A stretch of 64,000 bases of DNA. It comes from Ancistrus triradiatus. Its lineage: Eukaryota > Chordata > Actinopteri > Siluriformes > Loricariidae. Numbering within the stretch: the first letter of the stretch is position 1; each line of letters begins with the position of its first letter. Below are positions 10,953 through 22,384 of this stretch, piece after piece. The position numbers and the translations under genes are program-made. Below the pieces are notes generated by a model that searched no databases, was not told the DNA's origin, and worked only from the letters and a program-made list of their open reading frames with translations. The DNA is taken from positions 28,501 to 92,500 of the forward strand of contig JAJAGP010002212.1 of assembly GCA_025084515.1 (NCBI GenBank), read 5' to 3'.

Positions 10953-12582
10953 ACTGGTCCTTATCAATTAATAGGGCATATGGTGATAAAGTTAATTCTT
11001 TGCCGTTAATGTAATGATAAAAATAAACTTCATTATTTTAGATCATTGCCACACCAACTGAATATTTCAAGTCTTTATGGTTTTGATCCTGCATGATTTT
11101 GGCATACAGACTCATGTGAAAAACCCCAAAAACTCACAAAAATTAGCCAGACTACATCCGAACCAATAAAGAAAAGGTTTTTAATACAAAAAAAGTAACC
11201 TTTCAGATTATATGTTCATTTATGCAATCAATACTTGGTCGGGGACTCCTTTTGCCAGAAAATGACTGCTTCAAATGCGGCGTGGATGGAGGCAATCAGC
11301 TGTGGCACTGTGAGGTGTTTGGAGGCCCAGGCTGACTTCGATTAGCGCCTTAAGCTCACCAGAGGTTGGGTCTTGCACTCTCAAACTTCTCTTTCACAAT
11401 ATCCCACAGATTTCTATGGGTTCAGCGTCAGGGAGAGTTGGCCAGGCAGATTGAGCACAGTAATACATGGTCATGTAAACCATTTACCAGTGGTTGGCAC
11501 TGTGAGCAGGTGCCAGGTCGTGATGAAAAATGAACTCTTCATCTCCATTAAAAGCTTTCAGCAGATGGGACGCATGAAGTGCTCCAAAGAATCTCCTGTA
11601 GCTAGATGCATTGACCTTGCCCTTGATAAAAACACAGTGGGACCAACACCAGCAGCTGACATGGCACCCCCAGACCATTCACTGACTGTGGGTACTTGAC
11701 ACTGGACTTCAGACATTTTGGCATTTCCTTCTCCCCAGTCTTCCTCCAGACTCTGGCACCTTGATTTCCGAATGACATGCAAAATTTGCTTTCATCCGAA
11801 AAAAGTACTTTGGACCACTGAGCAACAGTCCAGTGCTGCTTCTCTGTAGCCCAGGTCAGGCGCTTCTGCCGCTGTTTCTGGTTCAAAAGTGGCTTGACCT
11901 GGGGAATGCGGCACCTGTAGCCCATTTCCTGCACACGCCTGTGCACGGTGGCTCTGGATGTTTCTACTGCAGACTCAGTCCACTGCTTCCGCAGGTCCCC
12001 CAAGGACTGGAATCGACCCTTCTCCACAATCCTCCTCAGGGTCCGGTCGCCTCACCTCGTTGTGCAGCGTTTTCTGCCACACTTTTTCCTTCCCACAGAC
12101 TTCCCACTGAGGTGCCTTGATACAGCACTCTGGGAACAGCCTATTCGTTCAGAAATTTCTTTATGTGTCTTACCCTCTTGCTTGAGGGTGTCAATGATGG
12201 CCTTCCGGACAGCAGTCAGGTCGGCAGTCTTACCCATGATTGCGGATTTGAGTAATGAACCAGGCTGGGAGTTTTCAAAAGCCTCAGGAATCTTCTGCAG
12301 GTGTTTAGAGTTAATTCGTTGATTCAGATGATTAGGTTAATAGCTCGTTTAGAGAACCTTTGCATGATATGCTAATTTTGTGAGATTTTTTGTGGAATTT
12401 TGGGTTTTCATGAGCTGTATGCCAAAATCATCAGTATTAAAACAACAAAAGACTTGAAATATTTCAGTTGGTGTGCAATGAATCTAAGATATATGAAAGT
12501 TTAATTTTTATCATTACATTACGGAAAAGAATTAACTTTATCACAATATGCCAATATGCTAATTTTTTGAGAAGGACCAGTT
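10953..12582 (-). mobile_element. Tc1-like transposon, full length, transposase frameshifted
   Basis: Long inverted ends: left TACTGGTCCTTATCAATTAA; right, in reverse complement, TAACTGGTCCTTCTCAAAAA; both continue to GTGATAAAGTTAATTCTT. TA repeats lie on both sides, so it probably inserted into a TA microsatellite. It carries a minus-strand transposase (see 11370-12237). Length about 1.63 kb, normal for the family. Confidence 0.9.
11370..12237 (-). pseudogene. Tc1-like transposase, frameshifted
   Basis: DD34E-type cut-and-paste transposase. From ATG at 12237 on the minus strand it begins MGKTADLTAVRKAIIDTLKQ followed by a helix-turn-helix (KEISERIGCSQSAVSRHL). The frame then shifts into a segment with TWATEKQHWTVAQWSKVLFSDESKF (cited in part), where SDESKF holds the first catalytic Asp, then shifts again to FHHDLAPAHSA with the second Asp. 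The region for the third acidic residue (PIE) is at about 11415. At least two frameshifts and internal stops separate these blocks, so it is non-functional. Confidence 0.85.
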
Positions 12583-12589
12583 AATGTAT

Positions 12590-12606
12590 GTGTATGTGTA
12601 TATATA

Positions 12607-12662
<56 letters not shown>

Positions 12663-12665
12663 TAT
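12590..12665 (+). repeat. (TA)n microsatellite, right of the Tc1 insertion
   Basis: About 60 bases of TA repeats beginning TGTATATATATAATTATA. Confidence 0.95.
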
Positions 12666-12687
12666 TGTATATCAGTGATTTATATTA

Positions 12688-12903
12688 AGGACTGTGGTGA
12701 CTTAGTAGTTAAAGTTTAAAGGACTGGACGATGGACAAGGAGGTCCAGGATTAAAATCCAACCCCTCTGCCAAGCTGCCGCTGTTGGTTCCCTGATCAAG
12801 GCCCTTAAACCACAACTGCTTGAGTTGAACGATTGTATAAATTGTAATTTGCTCTGGGTAAGGGCGTCTGCTAAGTGATGTAAACGTAAATGCAATGTAA
12901 ATG
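12688..12903 (+). repeat. tRNA-derived SINE, plus orientation, diverged
   Basis: Same family as 2982-3180: GGACTGTGGTGACTTAGTAG head, CTGTTGGTTCCCTGATCAAG body and GGTAAGGGCGTCTGCTAAGT tail with several substitutions. Confidence 0.75.
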
Positions 12904-12906
12904 CAT

Positions 12907-13175
12907 ACTGGGCAGCAGGGTGGTTAGCGGGGTAGCACTATTGCCCCAGCCTGAACTAACTCTTTTTATTTGCATGTTAGTTTGCATGTTGTCCCCATGT
13001 TTTTGTTTCTTGGTAGTCTGGCTTTTTCAGAAATTCCAAAGACATGAATTAGGATAAGTGCAGTCTGTAATGTGTCCCTGTAAGTGTCAGCAAGTGTTTT
13101 GCAGTGGGTTGGTGCCCATCTTGTGCTGGTTAGTACCGCGCTCTCTGCATCCCTGAACTGGATTTAGGGTATAAT
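12907..13175 (+). repeat. Diverged SINE of the 'GGCAGCACGGTGG' type
   Basis: GGGCAGCAGGGTGGTTAGCG head, then GCATGTTGTCCCCATGTTTT and AAATTCCAAAGACATGAATT resemble the body of the SINE at 40-235. Confidence 0.55.
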
Positions 13176-13179
13176 AATT

Positions 13180-13570
13180 AATGAATTGGTGTATGAATTA
13201 ATTATTTATAATTTTTGTAATAGCTTGTTTAATCACCAATACATGGGTAACATCTATAGTGTTCTACTTTTATCTGTTGCTCGGCTAACATTTAGTGTTT
13301 TAGAGTGCATGTTCAGTAACATCCATTCGCATTGCTGTGTAGTGCTTTGTAAAGAAAGCACTGGTATTTAACAAGGTCACTATAGCAATTTTTTGGAGAA
13401 GAAGAATTTGAAGCAGGTGGCAAGTCTAAAGAAAAAAATCAGGGGTAAAACTTGCATCTGAATACTTTGCATTTTTGTGTAGTTTTTTTTTTTGTATTGT
13501 GTGTGGTGTGTAATGGCCTTAATACGTACTGAAATGACAAAAAAATTGATTATATATTAACAAGTGTCAA
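13180..13570 (+). repeat. Interspersed repeat, inverted copy at about 23680-24010
   Basis: CAATACATGGGTAACATCTA, AGTGCTTTGTAAAGAAAGCA and CCTTAATACGTACTGAAATG are found in reverse complement near 23880-24010 and 23680. It sits directly next to the Tc1-like remnant 13620-14290, and the inverted copy is likewise next to one. Confidence 0.65.
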
Positions 13571-13619
13571 TATATACTTTACTTCACTTTTCAGTTTAAT
13601 TTCAAAAAGCCTCTTGTAT

Positions 13620-14295
13620 TAACCCTCCTGTTTTGTTGTGGACAATTTTGGTCACATTTGTGTCTCCAAATATACTAATTGACTTGGGATGCAGTTGTGC
13701 CTCAGGCAGTTGTGTAAATGTTTACAGATGTGATCTGATTTAAATGCTGGGTCTTGCCACAACAGGGCGTAATGGTGCTTTCCTTTCTGCCCTATTAAAA
13801 GGCTCTCGGAGCCTACTTTTTGGCAGTGTACCTCTTTATGAGAGACTGTTGACTGCTAGATATGCCTCTACGACAAACTCGAAGACATTTTGCCCAGTTG
13901 ACAGACTTTGAGAGGCGGTGCATCATTGGACTGAACGAAGCAGGATTGATGATTCAACAAACTGCCCTGGACTGCTACGGACTGGAAAAGATTCCAGGTT
14001 CTGTTTAGTATCTGACGATGGTCGATTTCTTCGCATGGAGGCCTCGTGGTGAGCACTTCAATTCTGCCTTTATTGTGGAGCGACACACTGCCCCAACTGC
14101 TGCCGTGATGGATGAGCATCTACAGCCAGAGCTGCAACATCTTTGGGCCAGTGTGCCACAGGATACAGAACCTGTCTGCCTCCAGTGCCTAATTATTGCT
14201 CATCTTGTATCCAGGCTAGTGTTGGCCTACCAGGGTAACTAGAGCCTCCTTTCAATTGTACAGTTTTCCCCAATAAATATATCCTTTCGCTCTAA
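13620..14295 (+). mobile_element. Tc1-like transposon remnant
   Basis: The N-terminal transposase region reads MPLRQTRRHFAQLTDFERR from 13862, a typical Tc1-type start, and soon decays. 14020-14200 corresponds to the middle of the gene, and 14225-14300 (GAGCCTCCTTTCAATTGTAC, CCCCAATAAATA, CGCTCTAATATTTT) is the right part. The same family is on the minus strand at 22385-23135. Confidence 0.7.
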
Positions 14296-14388
14296 TATTT
14301 TAATCACTTACAAGTATCATCATTACCTTCATAGATGTCATTTGAGTGTGTAGAAAGGTGTTTGTGAGTATGTTCTATGTACACAGTG

Positions 14389-14720
14389 AGGGCCAAATGT
14401 CTATGACCACTAGTGAAAATGCTTGTTTGGATCTTTGTGGAGAGGGAGTTATACTGCAGCCAGATAATGACCCAGAACACACATCAAAGCTTTGTAACAA
14501 CTACTTGAAGACCAAAGAAGAGTGTCGACTGCCATGGACTTTCCTCCACAGTCACCTGACAACATGGATCATCAGATTTTGCACAAACGTGTGGAGTCCA
14601 TGCAGCTCTCGTGTGCATGCTGCCATTACAGCAAATAAGAAACATACCAAATACTGATACATTCTGAACTTGTACTGAATGTACAGTTTTCTGACTGTAA
14701 AACTTTTTGATCATATTCTT
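14389..14720 (+). mobile_element. Tc1-like fragment
   Basis: ACAGTGAGGGCCAAATGTCT start; 14450-14530 translates in part as ILQPDNDPEHTSKLCNNYLK, the region of the second catalytic Asp of Tc1-type transposases. Related fragments are at 6690, 27840 and 60110. Confidence 0.7.
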
Positions 14721-14753
14721 ATGCTGATGATATGATTTGTGATGAAAAACATG

Positions 14754-14933
14754 GATTTACATTTACAGCATTTAACAGACGCCCTTATCCAGAGCGACTT
14801 ACAATTGGTACGGTCTTACAATCTAAGCAATTGTGGGTTAAGGGCCTTGCTTAAGGACCCAACAGTGGCAGCTTGGCAGAGCCTGGACCTTTTGGTCCAT
14901 AGTCCAGTACCTTAACCGCTAGGCCACCACAGT
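14754..14933 (-). repeat. tRNA-derived SINE, minus orientation
   Basis: TTTACAGCATTTAACAGACG tail and CTTAACCGCTAGGCCACCAC head; about 15 bases are missing near 14882 where other copies read GGTGGGATTTGAACCC, removing the B box. Confidence 0.8.
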
Positions 14934-15109
14934 TAGCTTGAATTAAATTCAAGCTAAATGCAAAATGGAAGCATTTTGACTAGTACTCTAACTTTTTATT
15001 TGACTAATTTGTTTATTTTTTTATATGTATCTGCTGTTTATTTAAACTATTACTAAAAGCTTGTTAATTAGGTAACTTAGATTAAATCTTACATACATCA
15101 TCTAGGCTA

Positions 15110-15200
15110 CCCCCTTTTTGAGTCTTGGTTTCTGTTTTATAATAGTTAGCTAGTTTTTTCTTGCCAATGTTGCCCCAGGCTTGCAGTGTTCATTTTATTA
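15110..15200 (+). repeat. LINE-like 3' tail fragment
   Basis: TTTTTGAGTCTTGGTTTCTG and TTTTTTCTTGCCAATGTTGC, CAGGCTTGC resemble the 8040-8240 repeat. Confidence 0.4.
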
Positions 15201-15565
15201 ATGAAATCTATGTTGAAAAATAATCGATGATTATTTTCCATTTTTCCCACTGTGAAAACAAGAATAAAACTAAATAAAAAGTAACATTTGACAATGAGAA
15301 CTATGACAACATGTATTACACTTTCGTGAACAAAAAGAAAAAATGATAATGTTCTGATGTTCAGTACATCAGCTGCTTCTTACTCAGTGATCCTTTAGGT
15401 TACCACTCTCTTTAAAGTCTTCTCTATGGTGCCGTCAACAAAGGGCTTACAGGGTGCATGGCTTTAAACAAATGTGTTTGGAACAGAGTCCATTTCTCCT
15501 CCTCCATGCCCATGGTGTGCTGCAACTTACAGCATTTAAAGTTGCTGTTTCAGTAACGTGGACAT

Positions 15566-15666
15566 TTACATTTTCAGCATTTAGCAGACACCCTTATCCA
15601 GAGCAACTTACAATTGATACAGTCTTACAATCCAAGCAATTGTGGGTTAAGGGCCTTGCTCAAGCA
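15566..15666 (-). repeat. tRNA-derived SINE, truncated
   Basis: Only the 3' half (TTTCAGCATTTAGCAGACAC to GGTTAAGGGCCTTGCTCAAG) is present; the tRNA-like head is missing. Confidence 0.8.
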
Positions 15667-16425
15667 ATTTTAGAATGATAGCAGTATTTGTAGTAATAGC
15701 TGCATACTGTAATGTTATTACAGTTAACATTAACTTTGTTGAACATATTGTTTTTGTTACCATTTTTGCAACTGGAGCTGCACTAGTTATAAAAATACTG
15801 TTAAATAACAATTAAATCATACTGTACTTAAACACTGCAATGTTTAAATAAACAATAATAACTGTTTGATTAGGCAGACAATGAGATGATTGCTGTCATC
15901 TCAGTAAAATTGTCAGCATGTTAATGTTAAATAAATGCTAAATGTGTTTGAAGAAGAAGAGTGGCCATATTGCTTTAATATTTTTGGATGTTCACATGTT
16001 AAGTGTAAGCATTCTCTTAGTAATAAGTAATACCTCTAAAATTGTAGAATATAAAACTCAATGACTAAAATGTGACTAAATTTAACATAGATTTTAGTCA
16101 AAAACCTAAATCAAAATCAGCTGCCACAATTAACACTGCAGGCTCAGTTAGGGCTTTGGGCATAGATATTTGTAAACCTGCTTAGGGTTGGATATCAAAC
16201 CATACTCATTAAAAAATAGATTTTCAATTCTACTTATCGGTTCCTACTAATGCATTTTATGCTTCCACTACACAGTTGGAAAACCAGCCTAATGCACCAG
16301 CCAGTCAAACACTGTACACATTTGAGTTTCCGTCTTCCGCTAATACTACAGCGGACGGCACAGATAATCACACCTGTGTACATTACCTGTATACAAACTT
16401 CTTTCAGCTACTACTGGTGATAAGC
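15667..16425. other. No gene recognised
   Basis: AT-rich sequence with no exon or repeat I can name. Confidence 0.5.
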
Positions 16426-17325
16426 AGTGTTAATTTTGACGGCAAATTTTGGTTTAGTTTTAGCCATAGTCTTTCATCTAAAATGTAAAAAATGCTACAT
16501 TAAAGTTCTTATAACTCAATTTCCAACAAAGATCTGCTTCAAACTCGGTATGGACACTCATGGGATATTGTAGAATTGAATCAAGTTGGAATAAATAATA
16601 TAGTATGAGCTTTATTAAACATATAAGACCAGAAGGTCAGATATATGTGCATGCATAATTACAGTATAAAAGGGATGTTACCCAAGTACTCCTTAAAGAT
16701 AGTATGAACACTTTTTAGACAAAGGAAAATACAACCATTTCGCGAACTGGGAAACATATTTTAATCCCTACTTTATTCGATGAAAATATTGGCTTGAACA
16801 TAATGAGCTTAGAGTGCGTTTGAAACGCACTACCGTAATACTGCTAAAATAGGAGCTCATGCCATTTAGGTGCTGATAGCTTGACTGCAGTTTCAGAATG
16901 ACATGACTGCAGATGTCGTTTCAACTTTGTTGTATTTGTTTTTTATCTGAGATGGCGCCCCACACGGGTTTACAAAGATTCTTGTCTTCCTTGACAAATG
17001 TGCCCATATATTGAGACTCCTCTTTCTCTCAGGTGTTAACATTGCTGGTAGTACGGTCTTCCCGAGGTAAGATCACATTACTGATTGGATCGCTACCCAA
17101 CTTGTCCCGCCTTTCCACAAAACTAAATCAGATCTGATTGGATGTCGTCACTGCCAAACATTTCTGTTTTGTTTTCATTTGTTGACAAAAGTGTCCATTC
17201 ATTTTCGACCTAGTTTCTGTCCTTTTTCATTAATCTCAATTTAGTCATAGTCTCATTTTCGCTAGGAAAAAGGGTCGTTGACGAAAACTGTGACAAATCA
17301 TTTCTCAACGAAATTAACACTTTTG
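16426..17325. mobile_element. Possible hAT-like DNA element with CAGTGTTAATTT ends
   Basis: Left CAGTGTTAATTTTGACGGCA and right, in reverse complement, AAGTGTTAATTTCGTTGAGA followed by GTTTTCGTCAACGACC resemble paired ends of a teleost hAT-type element. No transposase is seen inside and no clean target duplication was found. Confidence 0.45.
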
Positions 17326-17824
17326 AAATTAACAATTTTTACACTAAGCTTTTGTCATCCTACTTAAACCTATTATAATTAAAATGCTTAACGAAAAAAT
17401 GATTACTTTCCCTTTTGGACCACAGGTTCGTCCTTTCAACAGTACAGACTATTTATGACCAGTAGTAATTGAGAGAAGGATGGTGTTTTTAGGTCACTGC
17501 TTTAGTACATTAAGCTATGTTAAGTTTTTTTTCTTATAATAGGTTTAAAAGGGAAGAAAAAATCTTAATGTAAAATGATTACTTTTGAAGTTGAAATATG
17601 AATATAATTTTTATACCTAAACCTTTGGTACATTTTTCACCATTTTGGAATCGAAACTTGGATTCAATGAGAGCTGGAATTGATGAGCTGAATGGAATGA
17701 GAATCGGAATCAATACAATTCAAACAATACCCAACCCTAAACCAGCCTAGGGACTGTGCTCCACTGTAAAAAGTGCTACATAAAGAGATTTGACCTTGGC
17801 ACACTTGCTTAAACTTGTGTGGCT
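17326..17824. other. No gene; a short LINE-tail fragment
   Basis: AT-rich. GTGCTCCACTGTAAAAAGTG at about 17756-17775 resembles the LINE-like tail at 8040-8240. Confidence 0.45.
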
Positions 17825-18040
17825 TGAGGTGCGACCTATTAGTGACCTATTAACCTAACATAAGTGTTTGCAGTGTGGGAGAAAACGGGTGTACCTGTAA
17901 AAGAAACAAAAAAAACAGACATGAGGAGAACATACAAACTCCACACATGCAAAGATTGAGTTCAGGATCGAACTGGGGATCTCTGGAACTATGCAGCGAC
18001 AGCACTAACCACTTGTGCCACCATACCGCCCCCATAAGAG
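17825..18040 (-). repeat. SINE, minus orientation
   Basis: Right end CTAACCACTTGTGCCACCAT is the reverse complement of the tRNA-like head of the GGCAGCACGGTGG-type SINE; CAAACTCCACACATGCAAAG and CAGTGTGGGAGAAAACGGGT are its body. Confidence 0.7.
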
Positions 18041-18760
18041 GGAGTAATGTTCTGTTTAGACCTGCATGCGCACACGCCTGCCAGTGCTAAATTTGCACCG
18101 CTTAACCTTCCGTGGAAAATCACACCGTGCTAAAGAGGCTAAAAGTACACATAATGAGAGCTGTCTGTAGCCTACCAGAAACGTTTTAAAAGACGCTTTT
18201 CTTGCACTGAATATTTGCAGTTCAGAGAAATAAAGCCCTCAATTCTTTTCTGGTGGGAATATTTGCTCTAGTGGGCAGCAAATTTCCCCTCTTTTTTTTC
18301 CCCACCTGAATGTGGTTTTATGTCCACACACACTAGCACTTTCTCACTGCACTGGTCACACAGTTGCTATTATTTTAACCACATTTAAAACATGCATCCA
18401 TGACCTGATCAATAAGGTAGTAATTTTGTAATGCCCTTCAGTGTTTACTTTTGCATAAATGTGTATATTATTTTATCCGTCTGAAAATCAGCACTGCTGA
18501 TACAGTGTTGGCAACCTGTTTACACTAATCTATTACATTTTTAGAAGCAATTGCTGTACATTCTGCCTCATTAAAGCTAATGAGCGCATTTATGTGTGGT
18601 ACCTCCCAGTATGTGAATAACACTACTGTTTTTTAAATCTGCATGCTATACTGGCCAGCTAGGTGCTTTTAACAGCTGTCCATGAAGTGGCTAAAACTGC
18701 TGTAAAAGACTAATAATATAATATAATAGACTACATGGAATGATTTCTCAATGGCAATGG
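18041..18760. other. No gene recognised
   Basis: No exon or known repeat recognised. Confidence 0.5.
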
Positions 18761-19206
18761 GTCCTTTCTGTGTGGAGTCTGCATGTCCTCGCTGTGTTTG
18801 CTTTGGTTTACTCTGAGTACTCTGGTTTCCTCCCACAGTCCAAAGACTGTGTTAGGTTAATTGATTACGCGAAATTGGCATCGACTTGAGTGTATATATG
18901 ATTAGTCTTGATTTAACCTTGTGTAAAGATGTAACCTCGCTGAAATGGCCGCTGATGCTGATAGCGACGTTAAATAAACCAAACAAACAAACAATTTCTT
19001 TGCCAAGACAGCACGGTGGTTAGTGCTGTCACCTCACAGCTCCAGAGATCCCTGGTTCGATTCTCAGCCCAGACTCCCCCTGAGTAAACTGTGAATGTTG
19101 TTGGGTTTCCACAAGGTACTTCAGTTTCCTCCCACATTGTACAGTGATACCTCGGCTCTCTTCGATAATTCATTCCAGAAGCCTTGTCGAAAACCGAAAA
19201 CAATGA
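18761..19206 (+). repeat. Composite repeat copy 2 (matches 125-570)
   Basis: Same order and spacing as copy 1: SINE body, AAACAAACAA junction, GACAGCACGGTGGTTAGTGC, ACAGTGATACCTCGGCTCTC. It continues further right than copy 1. Confidence 0.8.
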
Positions 19207-19915
19207 GTACCGAGCGAGGTTTTCCCATAAGGAATATTGTAAATTGAATGAATCCATTCCAGACCCACAGAAAATCCACACTGTGTAAGGCATTATATAT
19301 GCATTAATGGAGTGTTGTACAGGTGCTCCCTGATTTATAAAGGGGATACGTTTAGACAAATCCATCATAAGTTAAAAGTATCAATGAGCGTTTGGTAGAG
19401 CGGTCTATACTGCATCATAGCGGAGATATGGAAAAGATAATATGATAAGTAATGATTAGTAAGTTAATGTTTAAAACAAGTTAACCTACAGTTTGCCAAA
19501 ATCAAAAGCTTATTTTGATTTACATGAGCTGTTGATAAATCTCATGTAATTTAGTAAGTAATGGATTGAAAGTGAAAAGTAAAAGCAACACTTACTCTAT
19601 TGATGAACTGTGGTCTGGAGCATTCAGTTCCTGTTTTGCTTTCAAATGGCTTTCATAACTAACCTTTTTAGGATCCATGGAGATTTATTTGCACTAAGAA
19701 TACAGTACTGTAGTTGTACAAATAAAGAAAAACACGATAAAAAGAAGGGAGATGATCTGGGAGTGCTATTGTGAATCTGAATCAATATGTACTGAGTTTT
19801 GACTCGACGCATTCAAGTTTAAGCAAGTGTGCCGAGTACCAAGCAAGCGACGAGAACCGAGACAAATTTTTCTAGAAAAAATGGATTAAGAACCGAATTC
19901 AACGAATTCTGTGGT
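19141..19915 (+). mobile_element. Possible DNA element with ACAGTGATACCTCGG end
   Basis: Left end ACAGTGATACCTCGGCTCTC with AATGAGTACCGAGCGAGGTT; near the right GACGAGAACCGAGACAAATT and GTGCCGAGTACCAAGCAAGC look like an inverted echo. Non-coding; probably non-autonomous. Confidence 0.4.
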
Positions 19916-20890
19916 GGGGGGTTGTTGCAGGGGTGGTGTGGGGGCATCAGCAAGGCAAATGAATGAGGCATGGTTAAGTAACGTAATGATGTAATAATTC
20001 CAATATAAAGGGGATTTTTCACTTGGTTTTGTTCAATAAGAAGTAGCAGTTTTGTATGAAGTCAAATGTTTAAATTAATCCCAGTGGAGTTTGGAAGCAA
20101 AAGACGTGTACATGTAGAGGTGTTGGAGTTGGTGGCGGTGGCGCACTCCACAAAACGTTTGGGAGCCACTGCTCTGAAGTGTCCCAGTGTGAGTGAGTGT
20201 GCATACATATGCCCTATGTCTAGGGTTGCTTACCCCCTTGCTTGCTGTGCAGCCAATTAAGCCCTGCTCCCCACATCCATGAGTTGGATTAAACAGGAAT
20301 GGAAAATGGATGGGTGAATGAACTAATGTATTGGTGTGTTCATTTCCATAACCATTTACTTTATTACAATATTATCATATCTTTAATAATCTAAGACAAT
20401 TTCGAAGCTTGCTGAAAGAACTATATAAGATGACTGTGTAATGTAATAATATTTGTTCACTGGCTCATTAAATTGAACATCGGCCTGGTTCTTGGCTGGT
20501 TAGTGGCCCACTGGGAAGAAGATCAAACGATGCCTTCAAAGCTCCAGGGACTTTCCCCTCGCAAGTGCTTTGCTCCACACAAATCATCACTCACAAACTG
20601 CTCCATGTGTAAGTTTTACTACATGACAAAGCCAAACGTTGATCTCCTATGAAGTCCGCTTGGCACGCTCCATTGACTTGGCACGTTCCATTTCGCCCGG
20701 CATCCCCCCATGACACGCTTTTGCCTGTGCCCTTCATATTTATGGAGAAGCATGGGGAGAGGTTGTGTTTATCTTGGTGTGTTTACCCTCCAATAATACT
20801 GAAGAACAGTGTGTCTAAGGTGTTTCATGTACCTTTAAGTTAAAAAGAAAAGTCTCTCCATGTATTGTAAATAATTATTTTTTTATGAAT
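19916..20890. other. No gene recognised
   Basis: Nothing identified apart from a G-rich stretch at 19911-19945. Confidence 0.5.
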
Positions 20891-20894
20891 TTTA

Positions 20895-21260
20895 ACAGAA
20901 TGGCATGGTGTTTAGTGCTGTTACCTCCCAGCTCCAGAGACAAGGGTTCGAGTCTATGCCTGGCTGGAGCTTACTTGTTCAAAGAATTGTTTAAAACAAG
21001 ACTTCTCTAAAGTGTCTCAGTGTGATTGAATTTGTTTTGTGTGTGTGGGTGTGTGGTCTGCGCGGTGTGGTGTTGTGTGTATGTATGTATGTAGATGTAT
21101 GTATGTTGTATGTAGTTAAAATCCCAACCAGGGATAGTGAGCCGTGTGTACATGGGGCAAAAAAAAGTTATTTAGTAAGCCACTGATTGTGTGCAAAGTT
21201 CTCCTACTTAGAAAGGATGAGGAAAACTGGAATTTTCACTATTCTTCACTTAAATTTACG
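20895..21260 (+). repeat. SINE head fragment, GTAT/GT repeats and a solo Tc1-like end
   Basis: 20897-20960 (TGGCATGGTGTTTAGTGCTG, GGGTTCGAGTC) is a SINE head. 21038-21115 is GT/GTAT repeat. 21150-21250 (TGGGGCAAAAAAAAGTTATT, CAAAGTTCTCCTACTTAGAA) is a lone left end of the Tc1-like family at 24929 and 50989. Confidence 0.6.
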
Positions 21261-21417
21261 TGCTTTTTAGAAAAACTAAAAAGCCAAAAACAATTAGGTT
21301 TAGGTAATTGGGTTGGGTTAGAGTTTTAGGGATAGGTGTTAGTATTAATTAGATTGTTAGTAAAGATTTATTGTAATTCATGAAAATGGAAAGTAATAAA
21401 AAGATAGAAAGAAAAAA

Positions 21418-21470
21418 GTGTGTGTGTGTGTGTTGTGGTGTGTGTGTGTGTGTGTGTGGGGTGTGTGTGT

Positions 21471-21513
<43 letters not shown>
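21418..21513 (+). repeat. (GT)n microsatellite ending in alternating CGCG
   Basis: Interrupted GT repeats for about 95 bases finish with GTGCGCGCGCGC, an alternating purine-pyrimidine stretch prone to Z-form. Confidence 0.9.
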
Positions 21514-21844
21514 GCATGGTTTTCATCTTGTGTCCTTGTAAATTGGATTGAGAGGATTAGGTGAGGGTTATATTTTAGTTGAATTTACATACCGAATACA
21601 TTTAGGACAGTTTTCAGTACTCAGGCACCGTGTCTTACTCAAGGTCCAATCCTGTCAAAACAGATGAAGTCTATGTCTCTCTACACGGTTAAAAAGTACT
21701 TATCGTGACATCATTTGATCATGATGTTATAGATTGAAACAATCATATTCTTGGCTGGTACCACCTATACAATACTTGATCAAACAAAAACTCACCAAAT
21801 AAGTAGTGTTGGAATCAAACTGAAAACTTCATATGGTGAAGGTA

Positions 21845-22371
21845 CAGGGGTTGGACAATGAAACTGAAAACCGGGTTTAGGACACATAATTTATTTAGTA
21901 TGTGTAGGGCCTCCTTTTGCGGCCAATACAGCGTCAATTCGTCTTGGAAATGAACATATACAAGTCCTGCACAGTGGTCAGAGGGATTTTAAGCCCATTT
22001 CTCTTGCCCAGGATTGTGGGCCAGGTCATACCATGATGCTGGGAGGAAAACCGTTTCAGATCGCTCTCCAAAACACCCCAAAGTGGCTCAATAATATTTA
22101 AATCTGGTGACTGTGCAGGCCATGGGAGATGTTCAACTTCACTTTCATGTTCATCAAACCAATCTTTCACCAGTCTTGCTGTGTGTATTGGTGCATTGTC
22201 ATCCTGATACACGGCACCGCCTTCAGGATACAATGGTCCTCCAGAATGGTTCGGTAGTCCTTGGCAGTGAATGTGCAATTAATGAAGATTGGCCACCAGA
22301 CTGGTCCAATTTAGCCATGAAACCTCCCACACAAAAATGACAGGTGTTTCAGTTTCATTGTCCAACCCCTG
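21845..22371 (-). mobile_element. Internally deleted Tc1-like transposon (527 bp)
   Basis: Matching ends CAGGGGTTGGACAATGAAAC and, in reverse complement, CAGGGGTTGGACAATGAAAC, with TA at both borders (21843-21844 and 22372-22373). Inside, minus strand 22278-21934 retains only the C-terminal half of a transposase, including DDNAPIHTA (second catalytic Asp) and SPDLNIIEPLW (catalytic Glu). The helix-turn-helix and first Asp are deleted. The small size and intact ends fit a non-autonomous derivative that could be moved by another copy. Confidence 0.9.
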
Positions 22372-22384
22372 TAAAGATGATTTA

